Virus record (IMG/VR): IMGVR_UViG_3300033153_005665 | Location: 1-28,346 of that record | Strand: one strand, 5' to 3' | Source of the DNA: a virus | DNA length: 28,346 nt | Shown here: in pieces, positions 8,062-15,129 of the stretch | Layout of the letters: each line of letters begins with the position of its first letter | Position numbering within the stretch: the stretch's first letter is position 1 | Position numbers and translations under genes: made by a program | The notes under the pieces: generated by a model | What the model was told of the DNA's origin: nothing | Database searches by the model: none | The model's input: only the letters and a program-made list of their open reading frames with translations

Positions 8062-8300
8062 TGCAGGTAAAATTAAAGAAAAACTGGCGTGAATATACTG
8101 CTGGTGATGTAATTAATATTGATGACCAAAAAACCTTAACTAGCCTACTAGGGACAGATATGATTTATAAGCCTTCCCGTCGAAGGTTAGTTAAACCGAT
8201 TAAAAAGAAACCGGTAAAGAAAAAAGCAGTTGTCAAAAAAACTACTGCTACAAAATCGGCAGTAAAGAAACCTGCTGTTACTAGTTTAGCAGCAAAATAA
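8061..8300 (+). CDS. Small lysine-rich protein, second of the tandem pair, with histone-H1-like tail
   Basis: The start is placed at ATG 8061 (overlapping TGATG; AAGGA at 8049-8053), giving 79 aa. A GTG at 8058 would add one residue. The first about 35 residues (MQVKLKKNWREYTAGDVI...) match the pattern of the preceding gene's product. The last about 40 are a low-complexity lysine/alanine/proline/valine segment (IKKKPVKKKAVVKKTTATKS) resembling the disordered tails of histone H1 and AlgP-like proteins. The pair therefore looks like a tandem duplication with diverged tails. A role in binding packaged DNA or capsid acidic surfaces is possible but not shown; a purely structural small protein is an alternative. 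Confidence 0.65.
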   Translation: MQVKLKKNWREYTAGDVINIDDQKTLTSLLGTDMIYKPSRRRLVKPIKKKPVKKKAVVKKTTATKSAVKKPAVTSLAAK

Positions 8301-8302
8301 GC

Positions 8303-8343
8303 CGTATCTGAAGGGTTAAGGATTTAGCCCTCAACAGAATACG
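8303..8343 (+). promoter_or_regulatory. Long two-part RNA hairpin upstream of gene 8358
   Basis: CGTATCTG pairs with CAG-A-ATACG (8303-8310 with 8335-8343, one bulged A). Inside it AGGGTTAA (8312-8319) pairs with TTAGCCCT (8324-8331) around a GGAT tetraloop, with one G-U pair. No T-run follows, so it is not a classic terminator. An AGGAG site starts three bases later. It may insulate, stabilise or process the mRNA. Confidence 0.5.
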
Positions 8344-8357
8344 ACAGGAGAAAAACA

Positions 8358-9176
8358 ATGGCTTATGAATTACAATCACGATCAACCTGGAAGTGGGGAA
8401 ACATGACTTTCAGGGATGTAACCTATGGCCCGGATGAGGGTAAAAGTCTATGGCAGACATGCCCTCTTGCTTTGTTAAACGACCCATCAGTTGGGTTTGT
8501 ATTTTTCGATGATTTTTATGTTTTCGATGCGACAAATAACCCACATTGGGTAATTGCTGAAGATGCTGGAGCAGGCGGAACCGATGCTGTTCAAGATACC
8601 AAAAATGGTTGGTATCGGCATTATTGTGATGGGGATGATAATGATGGGGCGACAATAGCAACTGCATTTGAAAATTTTGGGCTTACTGCAGGAAAAGGCT
8701 TGTGGTTTGAGGCACGGGTAAAGCTGACTGAAAGTGCTACCAATAAAGCTAATTTTGCGATTGGGCTTTCAGAGGATGTTACTGTAGACGTTATGCAGGA
8801 TAATGCAGCTGGGCCGATTGCAAGTAATGATCACATCATGTGGTTTAAAGAAGATAGTAACATGAACCTATCTTTCGAAACTTCACTTGCAGCTGCTCAA
8901 ACTACCAGGGCCAACGTACTGGCTCACGTAACTGCTCATGTTTATCGGCTTGGATTCTATTGTAAACCAGCATCAGCAACGACCTTTACCGTCTATCCCT
9001 ATTATTATGATGAAACAGCAGCACCGGCAGGCGGGGCAGTTCTAAGTACTGCCTTAGCTTGTACTTTAACCCTTACGGGTTGGGGGCCAACTCAGGCATT
9101 TTTTGCTGTTAAAGCCGGTTCAGACGCGGAAGAGTATATTGAAATCGATTACATGAAGATTGTGATGGCTAGGTAG
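8358..9176 (+). CDS. Predicted beta-sandwich virion protein (272 aa), lectin/jelly-roll-like
   Basis: The protein is acidic, aromatic-rich and full of alternating beta patterns, with no signal peptide, cysteine pair or enzyme motif. Segments such as FFDDFYVFDATNNPHW (about 50-65), GLWFEARVKLTES (about 118-130), FAIGLSEDV and YIEIDYMKIVMAR at the C-terminus follow the strand order of concanavalin-A-like jelly rolls. These are often seen in phage capsid-associated and carbohydrate-binding proteins. The gene is bracketed on both sides by long hairpins (8303-8343, 9208-9245), suggesting that its mRNA segment is expressed or stabilised separately. Fold assignment is from pattern only. A head decoration or head fibre role is inferred from position in the head region. 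Confidence 0.55.
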   Translation: MAYELQSRSTWKWGNMTFRDVTYGPDEGKSLWQTCPLALLNDPSVGFVFFDDFYVFDATNNPHWVIAEDAGAGGTDAVQDTKNGWYRHYCDGDDNDGATIATAFENFGLTAGKGLWFEARVKLTESATNKANFAIGLSEDVTVDVMQDNAAGPIASNDHIMWFKEDSNMNLSFETSLAAAQTTRANVLAHVTAHVYRLGFYCKPASATTFTVYPYYYDETAAPAGGAVLSTALACTLTLTGWGPTQAFFAVKAGSDAEEYIEIDYMKIVMAR

Positions 9177-9207
9177 GCTTTGGGGTTCATTTTAAATTCT
9201 CTTTTAA

Positions 9208-9245
9208 TTGGATGAGGGCGGGATGATTACCCGCCTTCAATCCGA
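9208..9245 (+). promoter_or_regulatory. Long RNA hairpin upstream of gene 9255
   Basis: TGAGGGCGGG (9213-9222) pairs with CCCGCCTTCA (9230-9239) around a seven-base loop (ten pairs, one G-U). After a single bulged A, TTGGA (9208-9212) pairs with TCCGA (9241-9245). The AAGGA ribosome site begins at the foot of the stem and ATG is at 9255. There is no T-run. The shape resembles the 8303-8343 hairpin (stem, single bulged A on the 3' side, RBS immediately after). Confidence 0.5.
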
Positions 9246-9254
9246 AGGAAAATT

Positions 9255-10073
9255 ATGACATCAATTTCAGTAGAATTACCACATGAACGAGTCTGGAATT
9301 TCTCAGCAAAACCATTTAAGCTTGAAAACAGAAACGGATTTAAATGCTTATTCTGCGGGGGAGAGATGGTTATCTCTCACGGACAAGTGTTCCAATTTGA
9401 ATTAGGGCTTCATGGGGATGCAAAAAAACGAAGTTATGCCGTTGATACCTGGATGTATTGTTATGATTGCAAGTGGAGCATAGTGCATGGCGTAGCAATC
9501 CCGAAGGAAGTTTATGACGAGTTTGTTGATATGGTTTTTAATGCACCAAGAATAAATACAAAAGGAGAGCCTATGGAAGAAAAAGCAATAAAAAAAGAAA
9601 TACCACCTGGTATGAGTGCGACAATTTTACCGCAGGACTTAACAGGGAAGAAGCGAGGGAAAGCAAAGAAACGATGGGAATTAAGGGAAGATATACAGGG
9701 CGTATATCCATTATTCCCCATGACTTGCAAGATGTGTAACAGGGAAGGTGAAATGTTTCTCCGGCATTCCAAGATGCACATTATACGCAGGGATAAAATA
9801 ATAAAAAAAATCAATATCCCATTTAGCAAAGGGAAACAATTAAGGCTTTATCAACCGGCAACCAAGACAGCCAGAACGGAAGCCTTTAGGATAAGCTATA
9901 AATGCCCTGAATGTGATTGGCTTTCAACATTTGTAGTGCCTGTACCGAAAGATTATTTTGACAGGATTCTCGACTTGCGGGGTGGGGAATCACTTTATTA
10001 TCCACCGCTTGATAAATGGGAATCAGAAGATGAATTAATCCAAAAAAAGCTTGAATCATTAGGCTATGTTTAG
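9255..10073 (+). CDS. Duplicated zinc-ribbon protein (272 aa), unknown function
   Basis: Four CxxC pairs are visible: C31/C34, C69/C72, C158/C161 and C217/C220. They fall into two half-molecules of similar design: CLFCGGEM...YCYDCKWSIVHGVAIPKEVYD in the first, and CKMCNREGEM...YKCPECDWLSTFVVPVPKDYFD in the second. Each half should fold one zinc ribbon from two knuckles about 36-57 residues apart, followed by a PKxxxD helix. The linker (about 105-145) is lysine-rich. This points to an internal duplication. It is cytoplasmic (no signal). Zinc binding is likely; the role (DNA/RNA contact, assembly factor or virion part) cannot be told. Its stop overlaps the AGGAGGATAA site for the next gene. Confidence 0.7.
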   Translation: MTSISVELPHERVWNFSAKPFKLENRNGFKCLFCGGEMVISHGQVFQFELGLHGDAKKRSYAVDTWMYCYDCKWSIVHGVAIPKEVYDEFVDMVFNAPRINTKGEPMEEKAIKKEIPPGMSATILPQDLTGKKRGKAKKRWELREDIQGVYPLFPMTCKMCNREGEMFLRHSKMHIIRRDKIIKKINIPFSKGKQLRLYQPATKTARTEAFRISYKCPECDWLSTFVVPVPKDYFDRILDLRGGESLYYPPLDKWESEDELIQKKLESLGYV

Positions 10074-10082
10074 GAGGATAAG

Positions 10083-10538
10083 ATGAGGAAATATATAATA
10101 ACGGTAATTGCTTTGGTTTGTATTCTTTTATTACCTATTCATGCGAACCAGCATTATCGGATGAATTTTCTTGCTGCTGCGGAAACGGTGAACGATAACG
10201 CAACTTCCGTTCATGGGACAGGACACACATCCCTTGAAATTGATATTTCAGGTCAATTGGCATACGGGGCGATAACGATAATATTTGACTCTGCCGTACC
10301 AGCTGCTGTAGATATTGAATTCGAATTTTCAGTATCTACCGACCAAGGGACAACCTGGACAACCGAAGGGAATTATTCAATAGCAATACCAACAAATACA
10401 CATGGAGATGCTGATGATGTAGTTGTCTGGACAGAGCCTTTTGATTTTAGCGGGATTAGTAAAATAAGATTGGAGCGGATCTTAGTAGGAAATGGTGCTG
10501 GAAACTGTACTGCTATAGAGGCGTTTATATCATTTTAA
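10083..10538 (+). CDS. Small secreted-type beta protein with signal-peptide-like N-terminus
   Basis: The 151 aa protein begins MRKYIITVIALVCILLLPIHA: a basic n-region, about 16 hydrophobic residues, and a plausible signal peptidase I site after IHA. No lipobox fits (the -3 to -1 residues before the cysteine are A, L, V). The remaining about 128 residues are beta-rich with VDIEFEFSVSTDQGTTWTTE and end in a conserved-looking hydrophobic strand, like small phage beta-sandwich proteins. Head-region phage proteins rarely carry export signals, so either it is a host-envelope protein (for example, surface modification) or the hydrophobic start serves virion membrane anchoring. Strong SD (AGGAGG at 10072). 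It forms a pair with the next gene, which has a similar N-terminus. Confidence 0.65.
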   Translation: MRKYIITVIALVCILLLPIHANQHYRMNFLAAAETVNDNATSVHGTGHTSLEIDISGQLAYGAITIIFDSAVPAAVDIEFEFSVSTDQGTTWTTEGNYSIAIPTNTHGDADDVVVWTEPFDFSGISKIRLERILVGNGAGNCTAIEAFISF

Positions 10539-10550
10539 CAGGAGGCTGAA

Positions 10551-12725
10551 ATGGGAAAAATTAAAAAGTTAGGCTTATTTTTAGGTACTTTATTTTTGAC
10601 CCTGGGGTTGATAAATATTATCTCTGCTCAATTTCCAACTAAAGCCCCTTATTCAGCCGTTTCAAGGGATTTCCGGTTTATGCAAGATGTTCAAATTGAT
10701 GGGGCATTAACTGTTACGGGGGCAATAACAACTACAGGTGGGTTAACTCCAGGCGGCGATATAGTTTTAACTGATGATGAGCAGGTACTTTTCGGAACAG
10801 GTGCAGATGCTAGTATAGATTATGATGATGATGACAACGCCTTAGTTATAGGCGTTCCAATAGCAAGCTCTGAAAAGGGGTTAATAATTGCTGACCAAGT
10901 TGACGTAGCTGCCGACTTTAATTTTGGGGGCTTAGTGACAACAACAAGCCAGCCGGTACTATCATTTGTTGACGCAGATACAGATGCATGGTTTAAAGTA
11001 GGGTTTTTTAATGATGATGAGCCCTTCTTTGAATCTTCAGGCGGGGACTTGTTAATCAACCCGAATTACGACCAAAACGTTACCTTTTTTGAGGGTGTAA
11101 ATGCCAATGGTGAGAATCCGACTATAAAGATATTTGGATATAAAACGGATACCGCTGCTCAGTATGGGCAATGGCAAGTTGACACTTCGGGTAATTTAAT
11201 CATTACAGCAGAAAGTGGGGAGATAGGGTTTGGAAATGAAAACCTAACAACTACAGGGACTTTAGATAGCGGAGCGGTTACCTCTACTGCTGGAGTAACA
11301 GTAAATTCAGCCTTGGCCTCTGGTGAGATTGGGCTGAATCTATTTTCAATAACGCCTACTTATTCTAGATTTGTCCAAAGCGATGCTGAAGGCATAGCGT
11401 CCTCAAGCGATACTCGATTAGGATTAGATGAGACTCTAAGGAATTTTATCATCTGTGACAGAGGGGACATTGCGACTGATTTTACTTTGGCTGCAAGTGC
11501 GAATCCTACAGCTTATTTATATGATGCCGATCACGATAGCTGGTTGATGCTGGGTTGGGATACAGATGATGTCCCTAAATTACAATCAGGCGGTGCAGCA
11601 GCTAAAATTGGATTATATTCAGATTTATTTACTGACCGTTGGCTTGAACAGGATACCAACACATTTATTGGTGTATTATCTGGTGGTGCTGGGAATCTGG
11701 CTCATTCTACCGGAGATGAGGGATACCATAATACCGCAGTTGGATATTGGTCGCTTTTTTCAATAACAGATGGATATAAAAATACTGCTGTCGGGAAAAG
11801 CGCTCTTTATAATAATTTAGGTGGTTATCACAACACCGCTCTTGGCTATAGTGCTTTGCATGGGAATACTACTGGGACTAATAATGTTGCTATAGGATTT
11901 GAGGCTCTACATGGAGGGACTGGCACAGGGACTGGCAACACTGGTCTTGGCAACTCAGCTTTACACAATCTTACATCTGGTCAATACAATGCTGGTATGG
12001 GTGATGGGGCTATGTATTATTTATCTTCTGGGCAATCCAATACTGCTATGGGACGCTCTGCTCTTCTGGGGATTACTACTGGCAGATATAATACTGGAGT
12101 AGGAGAGGGGACGCTTTATTCAAACGATACGGGTTATGGTAATACAGCGATAGGATACAAGGCTCTTAATTTATTTGATCCCGCAAATACAGATGGTGGC
12201 AATATAGCAATCGGTTATCAGGCTGGGGATAATATTACAACTGGCAAGGAAAATATCATAATCGGATACGATTTAAACGCTGCATCAGCTACGGGAGATT
12301 ATCAGATTGATATTGGTGGTATTTATAAGGGGGTAACTAGCGGCGGTACAGCACAGGCGGTAATTGCTGGTCATTTAGACCCAGATGGAGATGGTACTCA
12401 AGACCTTGGGCATCAGACTACAGCTCAGTGGGCTAATCTATGGGCAGATGCGGTCAATGGCTCTGATTTTTGCATGTTAAACGGATGGAGAATTTTAGAA
12501 TCAGAAAAATATCATGGCTATCCGAAAGGTGTTGCGATTGGAAATAGCGGGTTTACCGATGGAATTGTTACGGATAAAATGCCAAGAGATATTGAGCCAT
12601 TATTTGTGGTTACCGAAGAATGGATTGAATATCAGGGAATACGATTTACGAGCAAAGATTTAGAGGGATTGCTATCTTTGCTTCATCAGCATGAGCATAA
12701 GAATGGGGGAGCAGTGATTCATTAA
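10551..12725 (+). CDS. Large repeat protein with signal-peptide-like N-terminus and YadA-head-like repeats
   Basis: This 724 aa protein begins with a basic and hydrophobic leader (KIKKLGLFLGTLFLTLGL) ending ISAQ, a plausible cleavage site after residue 26. Then come beta-rich fibre-like segments (VQIDGALTVTGAITTTGG; SIDYDDDDNALVIG), and from about 391 to 575 some ten roughly 17-residue repeats of the type G-x-x-NTAVG-x-x-AL. These are characteristic of the YadA/Hia head of trimeric autotransporter adhesins and of some phage fibres. No C-terminal autotransporter barrel is present. The end (LFVVTEEWIEYQGIRFTSKD, then LLHQHEHKNGG) resembles fibre tips. I infer a trimeric fibre or adhesin. Whether it decorates the head or is exported to the cell surface is open. 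SD AGGAGG just upstream of ATG 10551. Confidence 0.75.
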   Translation: MGKIKKLGLFLGTLFLTLGLINIISAQFPTKAPYSAVSRDFRFMQDVQIDGALTVTGAITTTGGLTPGGDIVLTDDEQVLFGTGADASIDYDDDDNALVIGVPIASSEKGLIIADQVDVAADFNFGGLVTTTSQPVLSFVDADTDAWFKVGFFNDDEPFFESSGGDLLINPNYDQNVTFFEGVNANGENPTIKIFGYKTDTAAQYGQWQVDTSGNLIITAESGEIGFGNENLTTTGTLDSGAVTSTAGVTVNSALASGEIGLNLFSITPTYSRFVQSDAEGIASSSDTRLGLDETLRNFIICDRGDIATDFTLAASANPTAYLYDADHDSWLMLGWDTDDVPKLQSGGAAAKIGLYSDLFTDRWLEQDTNTFIGVLSGGAGNLAHSTGDEGYHNTAVGYWSLFSITDGYKNTAVGKSALYNNLGGYHNTALGYSALHGNTTGTNNVAIGFEALHGGTGTGTGNTGLGNSALHNLTSGQYNAGMGDGAMYYLSSGQSNTAMGRSALLGITTGRYNTGVGEGTLYSNDTGYGNTAIGYKALNLFDPANTDGGNIAIGYQAGDNITTGKENIIIGYDLNAASATGDYQIDIGGIYKGVTSGGTAQAVIAGHLDPDGDGTQDLGHQTTAQWANLWADAVNGSDFCMLNGWRILESEKYHGYPKGVAIGNSGFTDGIVTDKMPRDIEPLFVVTEEWIEYQGIRFTSKDLEGLLSLLHQHEHKNGGAVIH
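11721..12275 (+). repeat. YadA-head-like peptide repeats in coding DNA
   Basis: About ten degenerate units coding for G-x-x-N-T-A-[VLM]-G-x-x-A-L-x(4-6), starting with GYHNTAVGYWSL and ending near KENIIIGYD. The repetition is at protein level. DNA identity between units is modest, which argues against recent slippage. Confidence 0.75.
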
Positions 12726-12737
12726 AAAAAGGAAAAT

Positions 12738-12749
12738 ATGGTGACCTAA
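12738..12749 (+). promoter_or_regulatory. Three-codon leader minicistron before gene 12752
   Basis: AAAGGAAAAT is followed by ATG GTG ACC TAA, which stops two bases before the ATG of the membrane protein gene. The only decent SD is spaced for the minicistron rather than for the gene. This geometry favours reinitiation and low, coupled expression. It is short enough to be chance. Confidence 0.3.
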
Positions 12750-12751
12750 TT

Positions 12752-12982
12752 ATGTTAAAAAAACGCTGGAAAGATATAGCAATCCTAGTGCTGATTATAG
12801 CATTAGTGGCGGTATTATATGTCAATCATGAAGCTAAACAAGAGGAGAGGTTAGATTTATTAATGAATAGACAGATACAAATTATTAACGCTTTGCAGGG
12901 GAAGGCGACTACAAATAATTTATCTAAAAAAGAAGTGGCCGATAAGCAAGGCAAGGAGACGGAAAATGCCAATGATAAGTGA
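12752..12982 (+). CDS. Small single-pass membrane protein (76 aa)
   Basis: MLKKRWKDIAILVLIIALVAVLYV gives a basic start and one transmembrane helix (about residues 9-24). A charged, probably coiled-coil segment (AKQEERLDLLMNRQIQIINA) and a lysine/asparagine-rich tail follow. By layout it could be an inner-membrane spanin-like or holin-accessory protein, or an anchor for the secreted-type proteins just upstream. No motif decides this. The start lacks its own close SD: the nearest AGGA (12730-12733) serves a three-codon ATG-GTG-ACC-TAA minicistron at 12738-12749 that ends two bases before ATG 12752, so reinitiation is likely. It overlaps the next gene by 17 bases. Confidence 0.6.
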   Translation: MLKKRWKDIAILVLIIALVAVLYVNHEAKQEERLDLLMNRQIQIINALQGKATTNNLSKKEVADKQGKETENANDK

Positions 12983-13259
12983 GGGCGTCTTAATAGCAAC
13001 AGTATTAGGCATGTTAGCAAAAGAAGGCATTGCATTTAGTTTATTAAAGAGAAGAGAGAGAAATAATGGTAACGGTAAAAATGGAGTTGGTAAAGCAAGG
13101 GTATGTATTGAGAATGGGAAACAGCTTGTTGAACATGACGTTGTTATAAAACAATTATGCGCAAATATGGAAAAATATGAAAAAACAGCCGAAACCGCAC
13201 GAATAGAAAATAATAAAGCTCATGACAAGATATTTAATAAACTGGATGCTTTAAAATAA
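12966..13259 (+). CDS. Small coiled-coil protein with hydrophobic N-terminus (97 aa)
   Basis: ATG 12966 has AAGGAG at 12953-12958. The first about 25 residues (VLIATVLGMLAKEGIAFSLL) are a moderately hydrophobic helix. A glycine/asparagine/lysine linker (NNGNGKNGVGKA) and a charged coiled coil to the end (VVIKQLCANMEKYEKTAETA...) follow. The layout recalls small phage proteins with a membrane helix plus coiled coil, such as XhlA-type lysis helpers. The order of parts here is reversed relative to XhlA, so I do not assign that name. It overlaps the preceding membrane-protein gene, and the two may interact at the membrane. Function unknown. Confidence 0.6.
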   Translation: MPMISEGVLIATVLGMLAKEGIAFSLLKRRERNNGNGKNGVGKARVCIENGKQLVEHDVVIKQLCANMEKYEKTAETARIENNKAHDKIFNKLDALK

Positions 13260-13271
13260 TAGGAGAAAAAA

Positions 13272-14396
13272 ATGGCAGTCGGAACTTATGCATTAATTTC
13301 AGTCGAAGATTATAAAACTTGGGCTGATATAAATAATTCTGATATTGAGGAAAACGCCATTGAGCTTTATTGTTCAGCCGGAGATGCAACTGCAGCCACA
13401 GCCACTATAAGCGCTAATGTTTTAACCTTGATAATAACAGGTGGCGCTAATGCAGGGACGGTTGCATTAGACTTAACCCTTGCTGCTAATGATACCCTAG
13501 GAGAGTTGGCTTCTGTGATTGACGGGACAGGCGGTTGGACGGCAAATCTTGTCGGGAGTTCAAGCGCATCCTCTGCGGATTTAAAAAATGTAGGGGCTAC
13601 GGCTTGCCTTGGATCTGCTAATGAACTGACTTTGATTTATTATAATAATTATTCTATAGAGAGATTGATTGATCAGGCCACAGGATGGATTGAAAGATTC
13701 ACAAGAAGGGAATTAAAAAGCAGGGATTATTTATTTGAAAGATATGCAGGAAGCAGCTCTAAAATATTTACCAAGAATTATCCCATTACTAAGATAGAAA
13801 GCATCGGGATTGGTTCAATAGAATGTATTAAGGTGCAGAATACCGCTTTAAAATATAACGCTGCTGTGAAAGTATCGCCTACAGGAGTAACTCTAGTAGA
13901 GGAAGGGTCAGAAGGCACGGAAATTACTTTTGCCAGTTATGCGACCATGACATTGCTGGCTGCTGAAATAAATAGCAATGCCGGGTGGGCTGCTTCAACC
14001 GCCTCTAGCACGGTAGGAGCATACCCTTCTGATAGATTATATCGACACCCGAATTATTACTGCTTAAATGAGGATGTTTATTTGAGATGTCCCTATACAC
14101 CTTTAAACAGTTATGAAGTAGATATGGATAACGGGATAATTGACTTAGGGTCAGCCTTCTATACAACTTTTAAAGGGATATTTATCTGTTATACGGCGGG
14201 CTTTGTAACTATCCCGGAAGAAATAAAATTAATTGCCTGTAGTTTCGTAAAAGGGCTGGACGCAAAGCGGACAATGGATGGGACAATGAAGTCAGAAAAA
14301 TTAGGAGATTATTCTTATACGAGGTCTGAAGCTGCTTCTATGATTTCAACTGATGAGATGAAGATTTTAAAAACATACAGGAGAGTTATAATATGA
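13272..14396 (+). CDS. Head-tail connector (gp6-like) with two inserted paralogous domains
   Basis: The core is a gp6-type connector that docks under the portal: YALISVEDYKTWADI at the start, the helix SIERLIDQATGWIERFTRRE (128-147), the strand pair FTKNYPITKIESIGI (166-180), and a C-terminal helical region IPEEIKLIACSFVKGLD. The protein is 374 aa, against about 200 for plain family members. The extra length is two insertions of one design. Copy A (about 42-107) has TLxxxxTGG, TLGELASVIDGTGGWTA and later S-rich strands. Copy B (about 197-257) has VTLVEEG, TMTLLAAEINSNAGWAA and a matching tail. The inserts probably project from the connector ring. It ends in an ATGA overlap with the next gene. 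Confidence 0.8.
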   Translation: MAVGTYALISVEDYKTWADINNSDIEENAIELYCSAGDATAATATISANVLTLIITGGANAGTVALDLTLAANDTLGELASVIDGTGGWTANLVGSSSASSADLKNVGATACLGSANELTLIYYNNYSIERLIDQATGWIERFTRRELKSRDYLFERYAGSSSKIFTKNYPITKIESIGIGSIECIKVQNTALKYNAAVKVSPTGVTLVEEGSEGTEITFASYATMTLLAAEINSNAGWAASTASSTVGAYPSDRLYRHPNYYCLNEDVYLRCPYTPLNSYEVDMDNGIIDLGSAFYTTFKGIFICYTAGFVTIPEEIKLIACSFVKGLDAKRTMDGTMKSEKLGDYSYTRSEAASMISTDEMKILKTYRRVII

Positions 14397-14740
14397 GCTT
14401 AGAATCGATAATCCAAGCTGCCAATACAAGGGGTGATATTAAATATTACTCTAAATCAACCGGTGCTGGAGCGCAGCTTGCAAAGACCTGGAAAATACGA
14501 CATAACAATGTCCCCGTTCGATTAAATGCAATGAGTTCCTTATCACAAAAGGAAATCTTATATTATGATGCCGCCAAGGTATTTGCTGACTTTGTTATGT
14601 ACTGCCCGTTCAGGGAGGGTATTTCAAATCATGATAGAGTTTATATTGGCAACCGGGTATTTAATATTAAAAAAGTTGACGATTGGGACTTGCAGGGACT
14701 ATATTTAAAAATAGCATTATTAGAGGAAACAGATATATGA
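14393..14740 (+). CDS. Head closure / head-tail joining protein
   Basis: This 115 aa protein follows the gp6-like connector with an ATGA overlap, the standard place for head closure proteins that seal DNA after packaging and receive the tail. The central and C-terminal pattern (KVFADFVMYCPFREGISNHD, then RVYIGNRVFNIKKVDDWD, ending in a hydrophobic strand) follows the small beta-barrel of the SPP1 gp16/HK97 gp7-type joining family: a DRVYIGNRVFNI strand before a mobile segment and a last strand. Similarity is by pattern and synteny, so the exact family is inferred. Confidence 0.75.
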   Translation: MSLESIIQAANTRGDIKYYSKSTGAGAQLAKTWKIRHNNVPVRLNAMSSLSQKEILYYDAAKVFADFVMYCPFREGISNHDRVYIGNRVFNIKKVDDWDLQGLYLKIALLEETDI

Positions 14741-15129
14741 TTTATTTAGATTTATCCATTTATCCGGCATCGAGTCCTGAAGCCTGCGTATATCATTTTT
14801 TAGAGGCTTGGATAAAGGCTAAATGGAGTGTTATGCTTGAAAATACGCAAAAGAGTTGGGTAATAGCGCAGGATAACCCATTAGAAGCCCTCAGAGCCGT
14901 TTTAAGCCATAATCTCAAGGGTTATAAGGTGTTGGATAGCACACGGCTTAATCCGGTTGTAAATGCTATTACAGTGATTTTGTCCGTAGGAATAGCCCGA
15001 GGGGTAACAAAGAATAAAACCGTTACAATAAGAACGATAAGCGAGATCCAGCCGCTTCTTCCTTCCCCTGAAGGCGAGTGGGGCGTGAATCCTATAACAG
15101 TAGGCATGGAGATTTTCAATGATACCTAA
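14737..15129 (+). CDS. Neck-region protein of unknown family (130 aa)
   Basis: The frame is open from a TTG at 14683, but I place the start at ATG 14737, which forms an ATGA overlap with the previous stop and has AGAGGA at 14722-14727 with nine-base spacing. The product is 130 aa: an N-terminal hydrophobic MIYLDLSIYP strand, an aromatic helix (YHFLEAWIKAKWSVML), then alternating strands (NAITVILSVGIARG; KTVTIRTISEIQP) and a short proline-rich loop (LLPSPEGEW). This composition fits small neck or tail-joining proteins, but I do not recognise it specifically. It overlaps the next gene by 11 bases. Confidence 0.65.
   Translation: MIYLDLSIYPASSPEACVYHFLEAWIKAKWSVMLENTQKSWVIAQDNPLEALRAVLSHNLKGYKVLDSTRLNPVVNAITVILSVGIARGVTKNKTVTIRTISEIQPLLPSPEGEWGVNPITVGMEIFNDT

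Noticed and set aside
11566-12102. Two + strand frames inside the YadA-like repeat gene
   Set aside because: They are out-of-frame readings of the repeats, and the main frame carries the recognisable protein pattern.
14683-14736. Upstream TTG extension of the 130 aa neck gene
   Set aside because: It would overlap 58 bases of the head closure gene. ATG 14737 has the ATGA overlap and a well-spaced SD.
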